From contig JAMFRO010000007.1 in NCBI GenBank assembly GCA_026224825.1, forward strand, positions 1-64,000: a stretch of 64,000 bases of DNA, written 5' to 3'. The notes under the pieces were generated by a model that was not told the origin of the DNA, did not search any database, and saw only the letters and a program-made list of their open reading frames with translations. Each line of letters begins with the position of its first letter. The first letter of the stretch is position 1. Source of the stretch: a bacterium (lineage in GTDB: Bacteria; Pseudomonadota; Alphaproteobacteria; Acetobacterales; Acetobacteraceae). This document shows positions 8,857 to 15,750 of this stretch, in pieces. The translations under genes and the position numbers were made by a program.

Positions 8857-10424
8857 GAAAGTGCCTCGGGCTCAGTGCGGGCGCGTTTGGTTATCAGCTT
8901 GTTCAGGGCGTGGACATAGGCGCGGACGGCCGCCACGATGGTGTCGGTGTCGGCGCCTTGGCCGTCTACCATTTTGCCGTCTTCCTGCAGGCGCACGGTG
9001 CAGCGGGCCTGGGCGTCGGTGCCTTCGGTTACGGCGCCGACGGAGAACAGCAGCAATTCGGCCTGGTGGGGGAAGATGCTGCGGATGGCTTTGAAGGCGG
9101 CGTCCACGGGTCCGTCGCCGGTTTCATCGGCGGTTTTAATCTCGCCGTTCACTTCCAGCTCCAGCAGGGCGCGCGGTTTGGTTTTGGAGCCGCCCCATAC
9201 ATCCATGGAGATGAATTTGATCACCTGATGGTCGCGCACGACCTCGTCATCGACCAGCGCGGAGATGTCTTCGTCGTAGACGATCTTCTTGCGGTCGGCC
9301 AAATCCTTGAAGCGGCGGAAGGCGTCGTTCAGCGCGTTATCGCCGACATCGCCATAGCCCAGCGCGTTCAATTTGTCGCGGAAGGCGGCGCGGCCGGAGT
9401 GTTTGCCCATCACCAGCGAGGTCTTCTGCCAGCCGACACTTTCGGGCGTCATGATCTCATAGGTGGCGGCGTTCTTCAGCATGCCGTCCTGGTGGATGCC
9501 GGATTCATGCGCAAACGCATTCCGGCCCACGATCGCCTTATTCGGCTGCACATCAAACCCCGTAATGCTGGCCAGCAGCTTGGAGGTCCGCAAAATCTTC
9601 GTGGTCTCGATGCCATGGGTAAACGGGTTGGCATCCGGCCGGGTGCGGATGGCCATTACGATCTCTTCCAGCGCCGCATTGCCCGCGCGCTCGCCGATGC
9701 CGTTTATGGTGCACTCAATCTGCCGTGCCCCCGCCCGCACGCCGGCCAGCGTATTGGCCACACCCAGCCCCAGGTCGTTATGGCAATGCACGGACAGGAT
9801 CACCTGATCCGCCCCGGGCACGTTCTCGCGCACGGCGGTGAAAATCCGCGTCATATCATCCGGCACGGCATAACCCACCGTATCGGGGATATTGATGGTG
9901 GTCGCCCCGGCCTTAATGGCAGCCTCAACGCAGCGGAACAGGAACTCGATATCCGTGCGCGTGCCATCCTCGGCCGACCATTCCACGTCATCGGTGAACT
10001 GCCGCGCCAGCGCCACGGAGGAGATCACGGCCTCCAGCACCGTCTCCGGCTCCATGCGCAGCTTATACTTCATATGCAGCGGCGAGGTGCTGATAAACGT
10101 ATGGATGCGCTTGCGCTCAGCCTGGCGGATCGCCTCGCCGGCGCGGGTAATATCATTGGCCGAGGAGCGCGCCAGCCCGGTGATCACCATGCCCCTGGTC
10201 TCGCGGGCAATGCGGCTCACCGCCTCGAAATCGCCGGGGGAGGCAGCGGGGAAGCCCGCTTCCAGCACATCCACCCCCAAAGCACTCAGCGCCTCGGCCA
10301 TACGCACTTTCTCGTCGATATTCATCGAAAAGCCCGGCGATTGCTCGCCATCGCGCAAAGTGGTGTCAAAGATAATGACGCGGGAAGGGTCCAGCGCGCC
10401 GAAATTCGGGTGATTTATGGTCAT
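8850..10424 (-). CDS. leuA: 2-isopropylmalate synthase
   Basis: A 524-residue LeuA of the long type, with an N-terminal TIM-barrel that condenses acetyl-CoA with 2-oxoisovalerate in the first step of leucine synthesis and a C-terminal regulatory LeuA dimer domain that binds leucine. Visible motifs are DTTLRDGEQSPG near the N-terminus, the metal-binding SVHCHNDLGLGVANT and the hinge motif GIGERAGNAALEE. It is the only leu gene in the window. Its 232-bp upstream gap contains a Leu-rich leader peptide and a long hairpin, so attenuation is likely. The last codons lie inside the family A palindrome. Confidence 0.96.
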   Translation of the reverse strand: MTINHPNFGALDPSRVIIFDTTLRDGEQSPGFSMNIDEKVRMAEALSALGVDVLEAGFPAASPGDFEAVSRIARETRGMVITGLARSSANDITRAGEAIRQAERKRIHTFISTSPLHMKYKLRMEPETVLEAVISSVALARQFTDDVEWSAEDGTRTDIEFLFRCVEAAIKAGATTINIPDTVGYAVPDDMTRIFTAVRENVPGADQVILSVHCHNDLGLGVANTLAGVRAGARQIECTINGIGERAGNAALEEIVMAIRTRPDANPFTHGIETTKILRTSKLLASITGFDVQPNKAIVGRNAFAHESGIHQDGMLKNAATYEIMTPESVGWQKTSLVMGKHSGRAAFRDKLNALGYGDVGDNALNDAFRRFKDLADRKKIVYDEDISALVDDEVVRDHQVIKFISMDVWGGSKTKPRALLELEVNGEIKTADETGDGPVDAAFKAIRSIFPHQAELLLFSVGAVTEGTDAQARCTVRLQEDGKMVDGQGADTDTIVAAVRAYVHALNKLITKRARTEPEALSA

Positions 10425-10469
10425 GACTTTGTTCCGTTTAAAATGCCGTTGTGGTGGTTTGTAGGCATT

Positions 10470-10523
10470 CCCCTGAGCGGTGACGCGCTCGACGCGCGTG
10501 TAGACGACCTATGCGCTCAGGGG
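10470..10523 (-). promoter_or_regulatory. leuA leader hairpin (candidate attenuator)
   Basis: CCCCTGAGCG and CGCTCAGGGG form perfect 10-bp arms around a 34-base region that itself folds (ACGCGC/GCGCGT). The minus-strand 5' arm overlaps the stop codon of the Leu-rich leader peptide. A stalled or finishing ribosome would therefore compete with folding. There is no clear U run after the stem, so this may be an antiterminator or act on translation; classic intrinsic attenuation is not proved. Confidence 0.45.
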
Positions 10524-10570
10524 CGGATAAGTCGAAGGAGCAGCCCAGAAAGGGTGGGGGCGAAAGCCAT
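10517..10570 (-). CDS. Leucine-rich leader peptide upstream of leuA
   Basis: A 17-codon frame, MAFAPTLSGLLLRLIRP, with five leucine codons including three in a row, placed about 90 bp before leuA and ending inside the leader hairpin. Leader peptides of this kind control leuA by transcription attenuation in several alphaproteobacteria. The weak point is the ribosome site: no good Shine-Dalgarno sequence is visible before the ATG. Confidence 0.45.
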   Translation of the reverse strand: MAFAPTLSGLLLRLIRP

Positions 10571-10656
10571 GCTTTGGGAAATAAGGGGTTTTATCCCTGT
10601 AGGCAAGTGATTTGCCGTTGGCCCGGCTCAACCCAGCATCGCGTCGGATGGGCGTC

Positions 10657-11610
10657 TTACAGCCCGATCTTCCCCATCGCCAAAAACTTATCCCGCCGTT
10701 TCGCTTTCAACGCCTCGGGCGCCAGCCCCTTCAGCGGCGCCAGTTGCTTCTCCACCGCATCGCCCAGCGCTGTCAGCGCCACATCCGGGCTGCGGTGCGC
10801 GCCGCCCAGCGGCTCGGCCACAATCTCGTCGATGAGCCCCAGTTTCTTCAAATCCTGGGCGGTAATCCGCATCGCCTCGGCTGCAACAGGAGCCTGGGCC
10901 GCATCGCGCCACAGAATCGAGGCGCAGCCCTCAGGCGATATCACGGAGTAGATGGCATGCTCATACATCAGCACCGCATTACCGGCCGCCAGCGCAATCG
11001 CCCCGCCGGAGCCGCCCTCGCCGATGATCGTCGCGATCAACGGCACCGGGGCGGAGAGGCAGGCCTCGATCCCGCGCGCAATCGCCTCGGCCTGGCCGCG
11101 CGCCTCGGCCTCGATGCCCGGAAACGCGCCGGAGGTGTCCACAAACGTCAGAATCGGCATGTTGAACCGCCCGGCCAGCTCCATCAGCCGCCTGGCCTTG
11201 CGGTAGCCCTCGGGCTTCGCCATGCCGAAATTATGTTTTATCCTTGTCTCGGTATCGGTCCCCTTCTCGGTGCCGATCACCATCACCGCCGTGCCGCGGA
11301 AAACCCCCATCCCGCCGATAATCGCCGCGTCATTGGCAAAAGCGCGGTCGCCGGCCATCGGCACGAAATCCTCGATAAGGGCCTTGATCACACTTAACGC
11401 CTTCGGCCGCTCGGCATGGCGCGCCACCTGCGTCTTCTGCCAGGGGGTCAGCCGGCCATAAATCGCCTTCAACTGGGCATCCGCCTTGGCGGAGAGCCGG
11501 GCCACCTCCTCGGCGATATTGATCTCGCCGGGCGCGGTCATCAGCCGCAGCTCCTCGATTTTGGCTTCCAACTCGGCGACGGGTTTTTCGAATTCAAGGT
11601 ACTGGCGCAT
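10657..11610 (-). CDS. accA: Acetyl-CoA carboxylase carboxyltransferase, alpha subunit
   Basis: A 317-residue AccA. With AccD it transfers the carboxyl group from carboxybiotin to acetyl-CoA to make malonyl-CoA for fatty acid synthesis. The crotonase-like core shows GDRAFANDAAIIGG, PILTFVDTSGAFPG and IGEGGSGGAIALA, which form the acyl-CoA pocket and oxyanion holes. The N-terminal helix (YLEFEKPVAELEAKIEEL) is the family signature and fixes the start. It is followed by leuA on the same strand. The 46 bp before its start separate it from the small lipoprotein gene at 11657-11917. Confidence 0.97.
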   Translation of the reverse strand: MRQYLEFEKPVAELEAKIEELRLMTAPGEINIAEEVARLSAKADAQLKAIYGRLTPWQKTQVARHAERPKALSVIKALIEDFVPMAGDRAFANDAAIIGGMGVFRGTAVMVIGTEKGTDTETRIKHNFGMAKPEGYRKARRLMELAGRFNMPILTFVDTSGAFPGIEAEARGQAEAIARGIEACLSAPVPLIATIIGEGGSGGAIALAAGNAVLMYEHAIYSVISPEGCASILWRDAAQAPVAAEAMRITAQDLKKLGLIDEIVAEPLGGAHRSPDVALTALGDAVEKQLAPLKGLAPEALKAKRRDKFLAMGKIGL

Positions 11611-11656
11611 GGGCCTGGGCCTTTAGCACATATAACAGCGGAGGAAAGCCAGCCGC

Positions 11657-11917
11657 CTACTGGCCGGGCTTCTGCCAGGGCGCATTGCCGAGGTTAACCT
11701 GCTTCGGCGTGGTATTCGCCCCACTCAGCGCCCCCACACCGGCGCCAATCCCGGCCCCCACCACCACGCCCACCGGCCCGCCGATGATGCCGATGACAGC
11801 CCCCGTGGCCGCCCCGCCGGCGGCAGTGCCCGATGTCCGCCCGGTGCCCGAGCCGCAACCCGCCAGAAGCCCGGCCAATAGCAAAGTGAGCCCGCGGGCC
11901 ATAATCCTGTTACGCAT
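11657..11917 (-). CDS. Small glycine-zipper lipoprotein
   Basis: An 86-residue protein with a clear lipoprotein signal (LTLLLAGLLAGC, Cys about residue 19) and a Gly-rich zipper (GAVIGIIGGPVGVVVGAGIGAG) that probably inserts in or packs against a membrane. The ATG at 11917 is preferred over the in-frame ATG at 11971 because it puts the signal peptide at the N-terminus and has GAGG upstream. It is unrelated in sequence to the zipper lipoprotein at 4662 apart from the shared composition. Function unknown. Confidence 0.65.
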   Translation of the reverse strand: MRNRIMARGLTLLLAGLLAGCGSGTGRTSGTAAGGAATGAVIGIIGGPVGVVVGAGIGAGVGALSGANTTPKQVNLGNAPWQKPGQ

Positions 11918-12032
11918 ATTATGTTGGTCCTCTTGCCCCGCCCTTGTTCCAAACCGTGCCGCGCCGGGCAAGGGGTTTCCCGCCGATTAACCAGCCGCCG
12001 AATCGCCTTGGCGAAACCACCGTTCGGCTTTA

Positions 12033-12199
12033 GAGACCATTTCAGAAGTCACACAGGTCGAGTCGTATAGTGGTGATTTTCGAGAATCCCCCGCTTTCTG
12101 GGGGTAGGCTTGCGGGGCGTACTTAACGGACGCGACGAGCACCGGAAGCGCGGAAAAACACCGCTGGACGGCCGCCAGAGTGGCTTCTGGAACGGTCTC
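12033..12199. mobile_element. MITE-like element, copy 1
   Basis: A 167-bp element with imperfect terminal inverted repeats of about 25 bp (GAGACCATTTCAGAAGTC on the left; the complement of GCTTCTGGAACGGTCTC on the right), flanked on both sides by TTA. The TNA target duplication and the end sequence fit non-autonomous relatives of IS5-type elements. It encodes nothing and folds as one long hairpin. It lies 33 bp before the mscL start, so it has replaced or displaced the native mscL promoter region. Confidence 0.8.
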
Positions 12200-12231
12200 T
12201 TACACTCCAGCCACACAATAAGGAGGCATTT

Positions 12232-12678
12232 ATGTCCGATCTGCTGAAACTCTCGGCCAAGCCGCCCGGCTGGCTGGATGACTTCAAGGCCTTCATCCTG
12301 CGCGGCAATGTCGTCGACCTGGCGGTGGGCGTGATCATTGGCGCATCCTTCACCGGCATCGTCACCAGCCTGGTGAAGGATGTCATCACCCCTCTCATAG
12401 GTCTTGCCACCGGCGGGGTGGATTTCTCCAATCATTTCATCGTCCTCAAGGGCGCGGCCGCGGTAACGCTGGCGGAAGCGCAGAAGGCCGGCGATGTGAC
12501 GATCAATTACGGCCTGTTCCTCAACGCGATCCTCAACTTCCTCATCGTCGCCGCGGTCATCTTCTGGCTGGTCCGGCTGATCGAGAAAGTGCACAAGGCC
12601 CCGGCCCCCGCAGCCGCAGCCGTCCCCCCGACCGAGATTCTGCTGACGGAAATTCGCGATCTGTTAAAGGCCAGATAG
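12232..12678 (+). CDS. mscL: Large-conductance mechanosensitive channel MscL
   Basis: A 148-residue MscL, the pentameric inner-membrane safety valve that opens on hypo-osmotic shock. The N-terminal amphipathic helix is followed by TM1 with the pore-lining [19 protein letters not shown], a periplasmic loop, TM2 ([18 protein letters not shown]) and a cytoplasmic C-terminal helix ([13 protein letters not shown]). AAGGAGG lies 6 bases before the ATG. The nearest upstream DNA is the MITE-like element, so expression must start inside or beyond that element. Confidence 0.96.
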   Translation: MSDLLKLSAKPPGWLDDFKAFILRGNVVDLAVGVIIGASFTGIVTSLVKDVITPLIGLATGGVDFSNHFIVLKGAAAVTLAEAQKAGDVTINYGLFLNAILNFLIVAAVIFWLVRLIEKVHKAPAPAAAAVPPTEILLTEIRDLLKAR

Positions 12679-12706
12679 CTCGCGTTATAGCTGGCGTTTC
12701 GGTTCC

Positions 12707-12733
12707 TTCCGGGCGGCAATCAGCCGCCCGGAA
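12707..12733 (+). terminator. Terminator of mscL
   Basis: A perfect 11-bp stem (TTCCGGGCGGC / GCCGCCCGGAA) with a five-base loop, 28 bp after the mscL stop. Only a short T-containing tail (ACTTATTTG) follows. Confidence 0.7.
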
Positions 12734-12963
12734 ACTTATTTGAAAAATTTCGTTAATTTTTGTTACGATACAATATCTAAACAAGCCGTAATGGTAGAGA
12801 CTTAGTTAATTTCGGGTCGTAAATTACCTCCGGCCCTCTCGCCGCGCGGCATGGCCGCAAACCCCACTCTCTCCCGCACGAATCTGTTTTCACACGGTTT
12901 TCCGGCAGCGGGCGGCTGCCTTGCGACTCGATGTGGTCCGAATTTATTAATATCATCTAAAAT

Positions 12964-13026
12964 TTAACACGCTTAACGAGTATGTTAAACAATATTATTG
13001 ACATGTTCGCTTCTGGGTTGTAGTTT
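12964..13026 (+). promoter_or_regulatory. Promoter with three TTAA boxes before the CtrA-like gene
   Basis: A good -35 box TTGACA (12998-13003) stands 17 bases before TAGTTT (13021-13026), 24 bp before the start codon at 13050, whose ribosome site is AGGAGG. Immediately upstream are three TTAA half-sites (12964, 12973, 12985) with gaps of 5 and 8 bases, similar in kind to the CtrA box (TTAA-N7-TTAA) though not identical. The remainder of 12734-12963 is AT-richer than its surroundings and shows no gene. Confidence 0.5.
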
Positions 13027-13049
13027 TACTCAACATTCAGGAGGGCGAT

Positions 13050-13799
13050 ATGAAAATCCTATCTTTTGAGACGATTTCAAATAAAAAAGATCTACTGACG
13101 GCGTTTCTTCGTTCCCGCCTTGCCATCGTCGATGAAACGAACGACCCGGAAGAGGCGCTCGATCTGGTCAAATTCTACGATTACGACGTGATCCTGCTGC
13201 GCTTGTCGGAGGAACGGCTGGGCGATCTGGACATCATCCGCAAGCTGCGCATGGCCCGCGTCCGCGCCCCCATCGTCGCCGTGGCGCGTTCCATGAACGA
13301 AGCCGCAAGGCTGCGCGTGCTGCAGGCCGGCGCCGACGACCTCATCGTGGACGCGCTGTCGCACGAAGAGATATTCATGAAGGTGCAGAACCTGATCCGC
13401 CGCTCGCGCGGCTTCCAGGAAAACGCTCTGCGCATCGGCTCGGTCGAGATCAACATGAATGCCAAAAAGATCTACGCAAAGGGCAAGCCGGTCACGTTGA
13501 CGAAGAAGGAATACCAGATCGCCGAAATTTTGGCGCTCCGCAAAGGCGTGGTGCTGAGCAAGGAGGCGATCCTTGACCATCTCTACGGCGGGCTGGATGA
13601 GCCGAACCCGAAGATCATCGACGTGTTCATCTGCAAAATCCGCAAGAAGCTCCAGGCCCTCGGCGTGGATGATTTCATCGAGACCAATTGGGGCCGCGGC
13701 TATATGGTCATCGACCACCGCCAGGATGCCGCACCCGCCGAGACCAACCACCGTGGCCATGGCAGCCTGCACGACACACATGCCCGCGCCATTGCCTAA
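13050..13799 (+). CDS. CtrA-like regulator with degenerate receiver
   Basis: A 249-residue OmpR-type regulator. The C-terminal winged helix (about 130-230) is nearly CtrA: LTKKEYQIAEILALRKG, LYGGLDEPNPKIIDVFICK and ETNWGRGYMV, so it should bind CtrA-like DNA sites. The N-terminal receiver also aligns with CtrA over its length (KFYDYDVILL) but lacks the phosphorylation machinery. The phospho-acceptor Asp51 is Arg51, the acidic pair after beta1 is gone (ILSFETI), and the conserved Lys is Asp101 (GADDLIVDALS). It therefore cannot be switched by a normal phosphorelay. Whether a canonical ctrA exists elsewhere cannot be seen. The C-terminus has a 20-residue extension rich in His/Ala. Confidence 0.85.
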   Translation: MKILSFETISNKKDLLTAFLRSRLAIVDETNDPEEALDLVKFYDYDVILLRLSEERLGDLDIIRKLRMARVRAPIVAVARSMNEAARLRVLQAGADDLIVDALSHEEIFMKVQNLIRRSRGFQENALRIGSVEINMNAKKIYAKGKPVTLTKKEYQIAEILALRKGVVLSKEAILDHLYGGLDEPNPKIIDVFICKIRKKLQALGVDDFIETNWGRGYMVIDHRQDAAPAETNHRGHGSLHDTHARAIA

Positions 13800-13894
13800 A
13801 GCCGAGAGCCGACGATCAAGTGCCTGAACAGAAATGGAAAACAAAAGCCAAAATTGGCGACACCGTCCAAGTTGGGTGCCCCCTGCACCTAAGG

Positions 13895-13915
13895 GTTATG
13901 CTAAAATAGCATAAC
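13895..13915. promoter_or_regulatory. Perfect 21-bp palindrome
   Basis: GTTATGCTA-AAA-TAGCATAAC lies between the CtrA-like gene and the decarboxylase leader. No T run follows, so it looks more like an operator or RNA-stability hairpin than a terminator. Confidence 0.45.
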
Positions 13916-14098
13916 TACACCTGAACAATTTACCATATATCCCGCTTCCGCTTCGCCCCCTCTGCAATAGCAAAGGTGGGGAAGCTTGATGCATCGCACG
14001 TGCCGCGAACCCGTAAATCCGGGTACAGCAACGACGAGACGCATCCTGGTTAGGTCAAAGCCGGTCCGCGAGGGCCGGGATCAATTAGGAGACGCTTG

Positions 14099-14149
14099 AT
14101 GTTGCATATACGGTTCATAACGATGCGAAGTCCGCGCATCTCCGCCTGA
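14099..14149 (+). CDS. 16-residue leader peptide in the ODC leader
   Basis: MLHIRFITMRSPRISA is preceded by AGGAGA six bases before its ATG, the best ribosome site in this region. It ends 8 bases before a terminator-like hairpin. The order uORF, hairpin, decarboxylase is that of a ribosome-mediated switch. The enterobacterial SpeFL arrest peptide, which senses ornithine, also contains a His-Ile-Arg stretch; whether that resemblance is meaningful is open. Confidence 0.55.
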   Translation: MLHIRFITMRSPRISA

Positions 14150-14156
14150 CCACGGC

Positions 14157-14196
14157 GCGCACCTAACGGTGTGCACTCGTGATTTGTGTTGTTTTC
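14157..14196 (+). terminator. Candidate attenuator hairpin before the decarboxylase
   Basis: GCGCACC pairs with GGTGTGC (one G-U pair) around a TAAC loop at 14157-14174, followed by a T-rich stretch up to 14196. It follows the uORF stop by 8 bases. Confidence 0.5.
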
Positions 14197-14252
14197 TGAA
14201 CAATCGGCAGGTTAGAATCCACTTGCCGGCGAAATGCTAAGGATGTTTCTCC

Positions 14253-15497
14253 ATGAGCCTGATCGAAAACCGCGCGGCCATTGGCCCGCTGCACCGCCAT
14301 GTCTCGCTCCGTGCGGATAGCCAGGCCCTGCCCACAGTGGCGGGCATGGTGCAAACATTGCGCCCGTCCGAGCCGCTGCATTGCATCCGCCCGGATGTCA
14401 TCGCCGCCGCCGCCCAGTCCTTCACCGCCGCTTTCAATGGCGACGTGCTCTATGCCGTGAAATGCAACCCGGAACCCGCCGTGCTGCGCGCTTTGTGGGA
14501 AGGCGGCATCCGCCATTTCGACTGCGCCTCCATCTCCGAGGTCACTCTGGTCCGCCGCCTGTTCCCCGGTGCGCAGATCCATTTCATGCACCCGGTCAAA
14601 TCCCGCCCCGCCATCCGCGAGGCCTGGGCGGTGCACGGCGTGCGCGACTTTGTGCTGGATAGCTTCGGCGAGTTGGAGAAGATCAACCAGGAGATCAGCA
14701 CGGACTCCGCCCGCCCTGGCCTGTTCGTGCGCATCGCGCTGCCCGAAACCGGGGCGGTGATCAATCTCTCCAAAAAATTCGGCGCGGATTTCGAAACCGC
14801 CGTCGCGCTGCTGCGCGCCGCCCGCCCGCTGGCCAGCCGCCTTGGTGTGGCCTTCCACGCCGGCTCGCAATGCCTGGACCCGCTGGCCTGGCGCGACGCC
14901 ATCGCCCTCGCTGGTGAGGTCATCCGTGCCGCCGGTGTGCGGGTCGATGTACTGGATGTCGGCGGCGGCTTCCCCGTTGCCTATCCGGACATGGACCCGC
15001 CCCCGCTCGGCGCCTTCATGGCCGAGATCGACGCCGCCTACGACCGGCTGGACATGCCCGGGCTGAAACTCTGGGCCGAGCCCGGCCGCGCGCTGGTTGC
15101 CGGTGGTGGCTCCGTGGTGGTGCAGGTGCAACTGCGCCGCGGCAACATGCTGTATATTAACGACGGCGTGTACGGTGCGCTGGCCGATGCCGGGGCGCTG
15201 AAATTCTGCTTCCCCACCCGCCTGCTGCGCGCAGGCCATTCCGCCGGCGCGCCCGACCAGGCTTTCGGCTTCTTCGGCCCGAGCTGCGATTCGCTGGATG
15301 TGATGAACGGCCCCTTCATCCTGCCGGAGGATGTGGCGGAGGGCGATTGGATCGAGATCGGCCAGCTCGGCGCCTATGGCACCTGCCTGCGCACCGCCTT
15401 CAACGGTTTCGACCGTGCCGCGCTGGTGGAAGTCTCCGACCGCGCCATGATGGATACCGCCGGCTACGAGCCGGAACCCTCCAGCCTCGCCGCATAG
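14253..15497 (+). CDS. odc: Ornithine decarboxylase, alanine-racemase fold
   Basis: A 414-residue PLP enzyme of fold type III that converts ornithine (possibly also lysine) to putrescine. The PLP lysine is K70 in LYAVKCNP. The Gly-rich phosphate loop is VLDVGGGFPVAYP, WAEPGRALVA follows, and the C-terminal FGPSCDSLDVM carries the catalytic Cys and Asp that reach into the partner subunit's active site. Homospermidine synthase follows, so the product is probably putrescine for homospermidine. The stop codon TAG directly abuts a MITE-like element. Regulation by the long leader upstream is likely. Confidence 0.9.
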   Translation: MSLIENRAAIGPLHRHVSLRADSQALPTVAGMVQTLRPSEPLHCIRPDVIAAAAQSFTAAFNGDVLYAVKCNPEPAVLRALWEGGIRHFDCASISEVTLVRRLFPGAQIHFMHPVKSRPAIREAWAVHGVRDFVLDSFGELEKINQEISTDSARPGLFVRIALPETGAVINLSKKFGADFETAVALLRAARPLASRLGVAFHAGSQCLDPLAWRDAIALAGEVIRAAGVRVDVLDVGGGFPVAYPDMDPPPLGAFMAEIDAAYDRLDMPGLKLWAEPGRALVAGGGSVVVQVQLRRGNMLYINDGVYGALADAGALKFCFPTRLLRAGHSAGAPDQAFGFFGPSCDSLDVMNGPFILPEDVAEGDWIEIGQLGAYGTCLRTAFNGFDRAALVEVSDRAMMDTAGYEPEPSSLAA

Positions 15498-15660
15498 GAG
15501 GTTGTTTCAGAAGTCGCTCTGGCGAGTCGTCAAGCGGTGATTTTTGAGCACCCCCCGCTTTCGCGGGGGCAGGCTCGCGGAGCGTACTTAAGTACGTGAG
15601 CACCGGAGCGCAGAAAATCGCCGCTTGACGGCCGCCAGAGTAGACTTATGGAACAGCCTC
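15498..15660. mobile_element. MITE-like element, copy 2
   Basis: A 163-bp relative of the element at 12033, about three-quarters identical by eye. The ends are GAGGTTGTTTCAGAAGTC and the complement of GACTTATGGAACAGCCTC. Internal arms CAAGCGGTGATTTT and AAAATCGCCGCTTG and a perfect CGTACTTAAGTACG make it one long hairpin. Flanks are TAG and TAA, so the duplication is imperfect. It begins on the base after the decarboxylase stop codon and lies 90 bp before the homospermidine synthase start, splitting what is usually an operon. Confidence 0.8.
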
Positions 15661-15750
15661 TAAGACAGTTTCTTTAAATTGCTGCGTCCAGGGTTGAGGT
15701 TCAGCCTCAGCCCTGGGAAGGCTTTATCCTCATCACAGGAGTATCCCACG

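Larger units (their letters stand above)
13940..14252 (+). ncRNA. Structured leader of the ornithine decarboxylase gene (speF-like)
   Basis: The 450 bp before the decarboxylase hold no gene but several RNA stems: ACCCG/CGGGT (around 14010-14026), GCCGGTCC/GGGCCGG (around 14060-14078), then a short uORF with a strong ribosome site and a terminator-like hairpin. Alphaproteobacterial ornithine decarboxylase genes are known to carry a long conserved leader called the speF motif; position, length and gene context match. I cannot align it to the Rfam model here, so the identification rests on context and visible folding. Confidence 0.5.
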
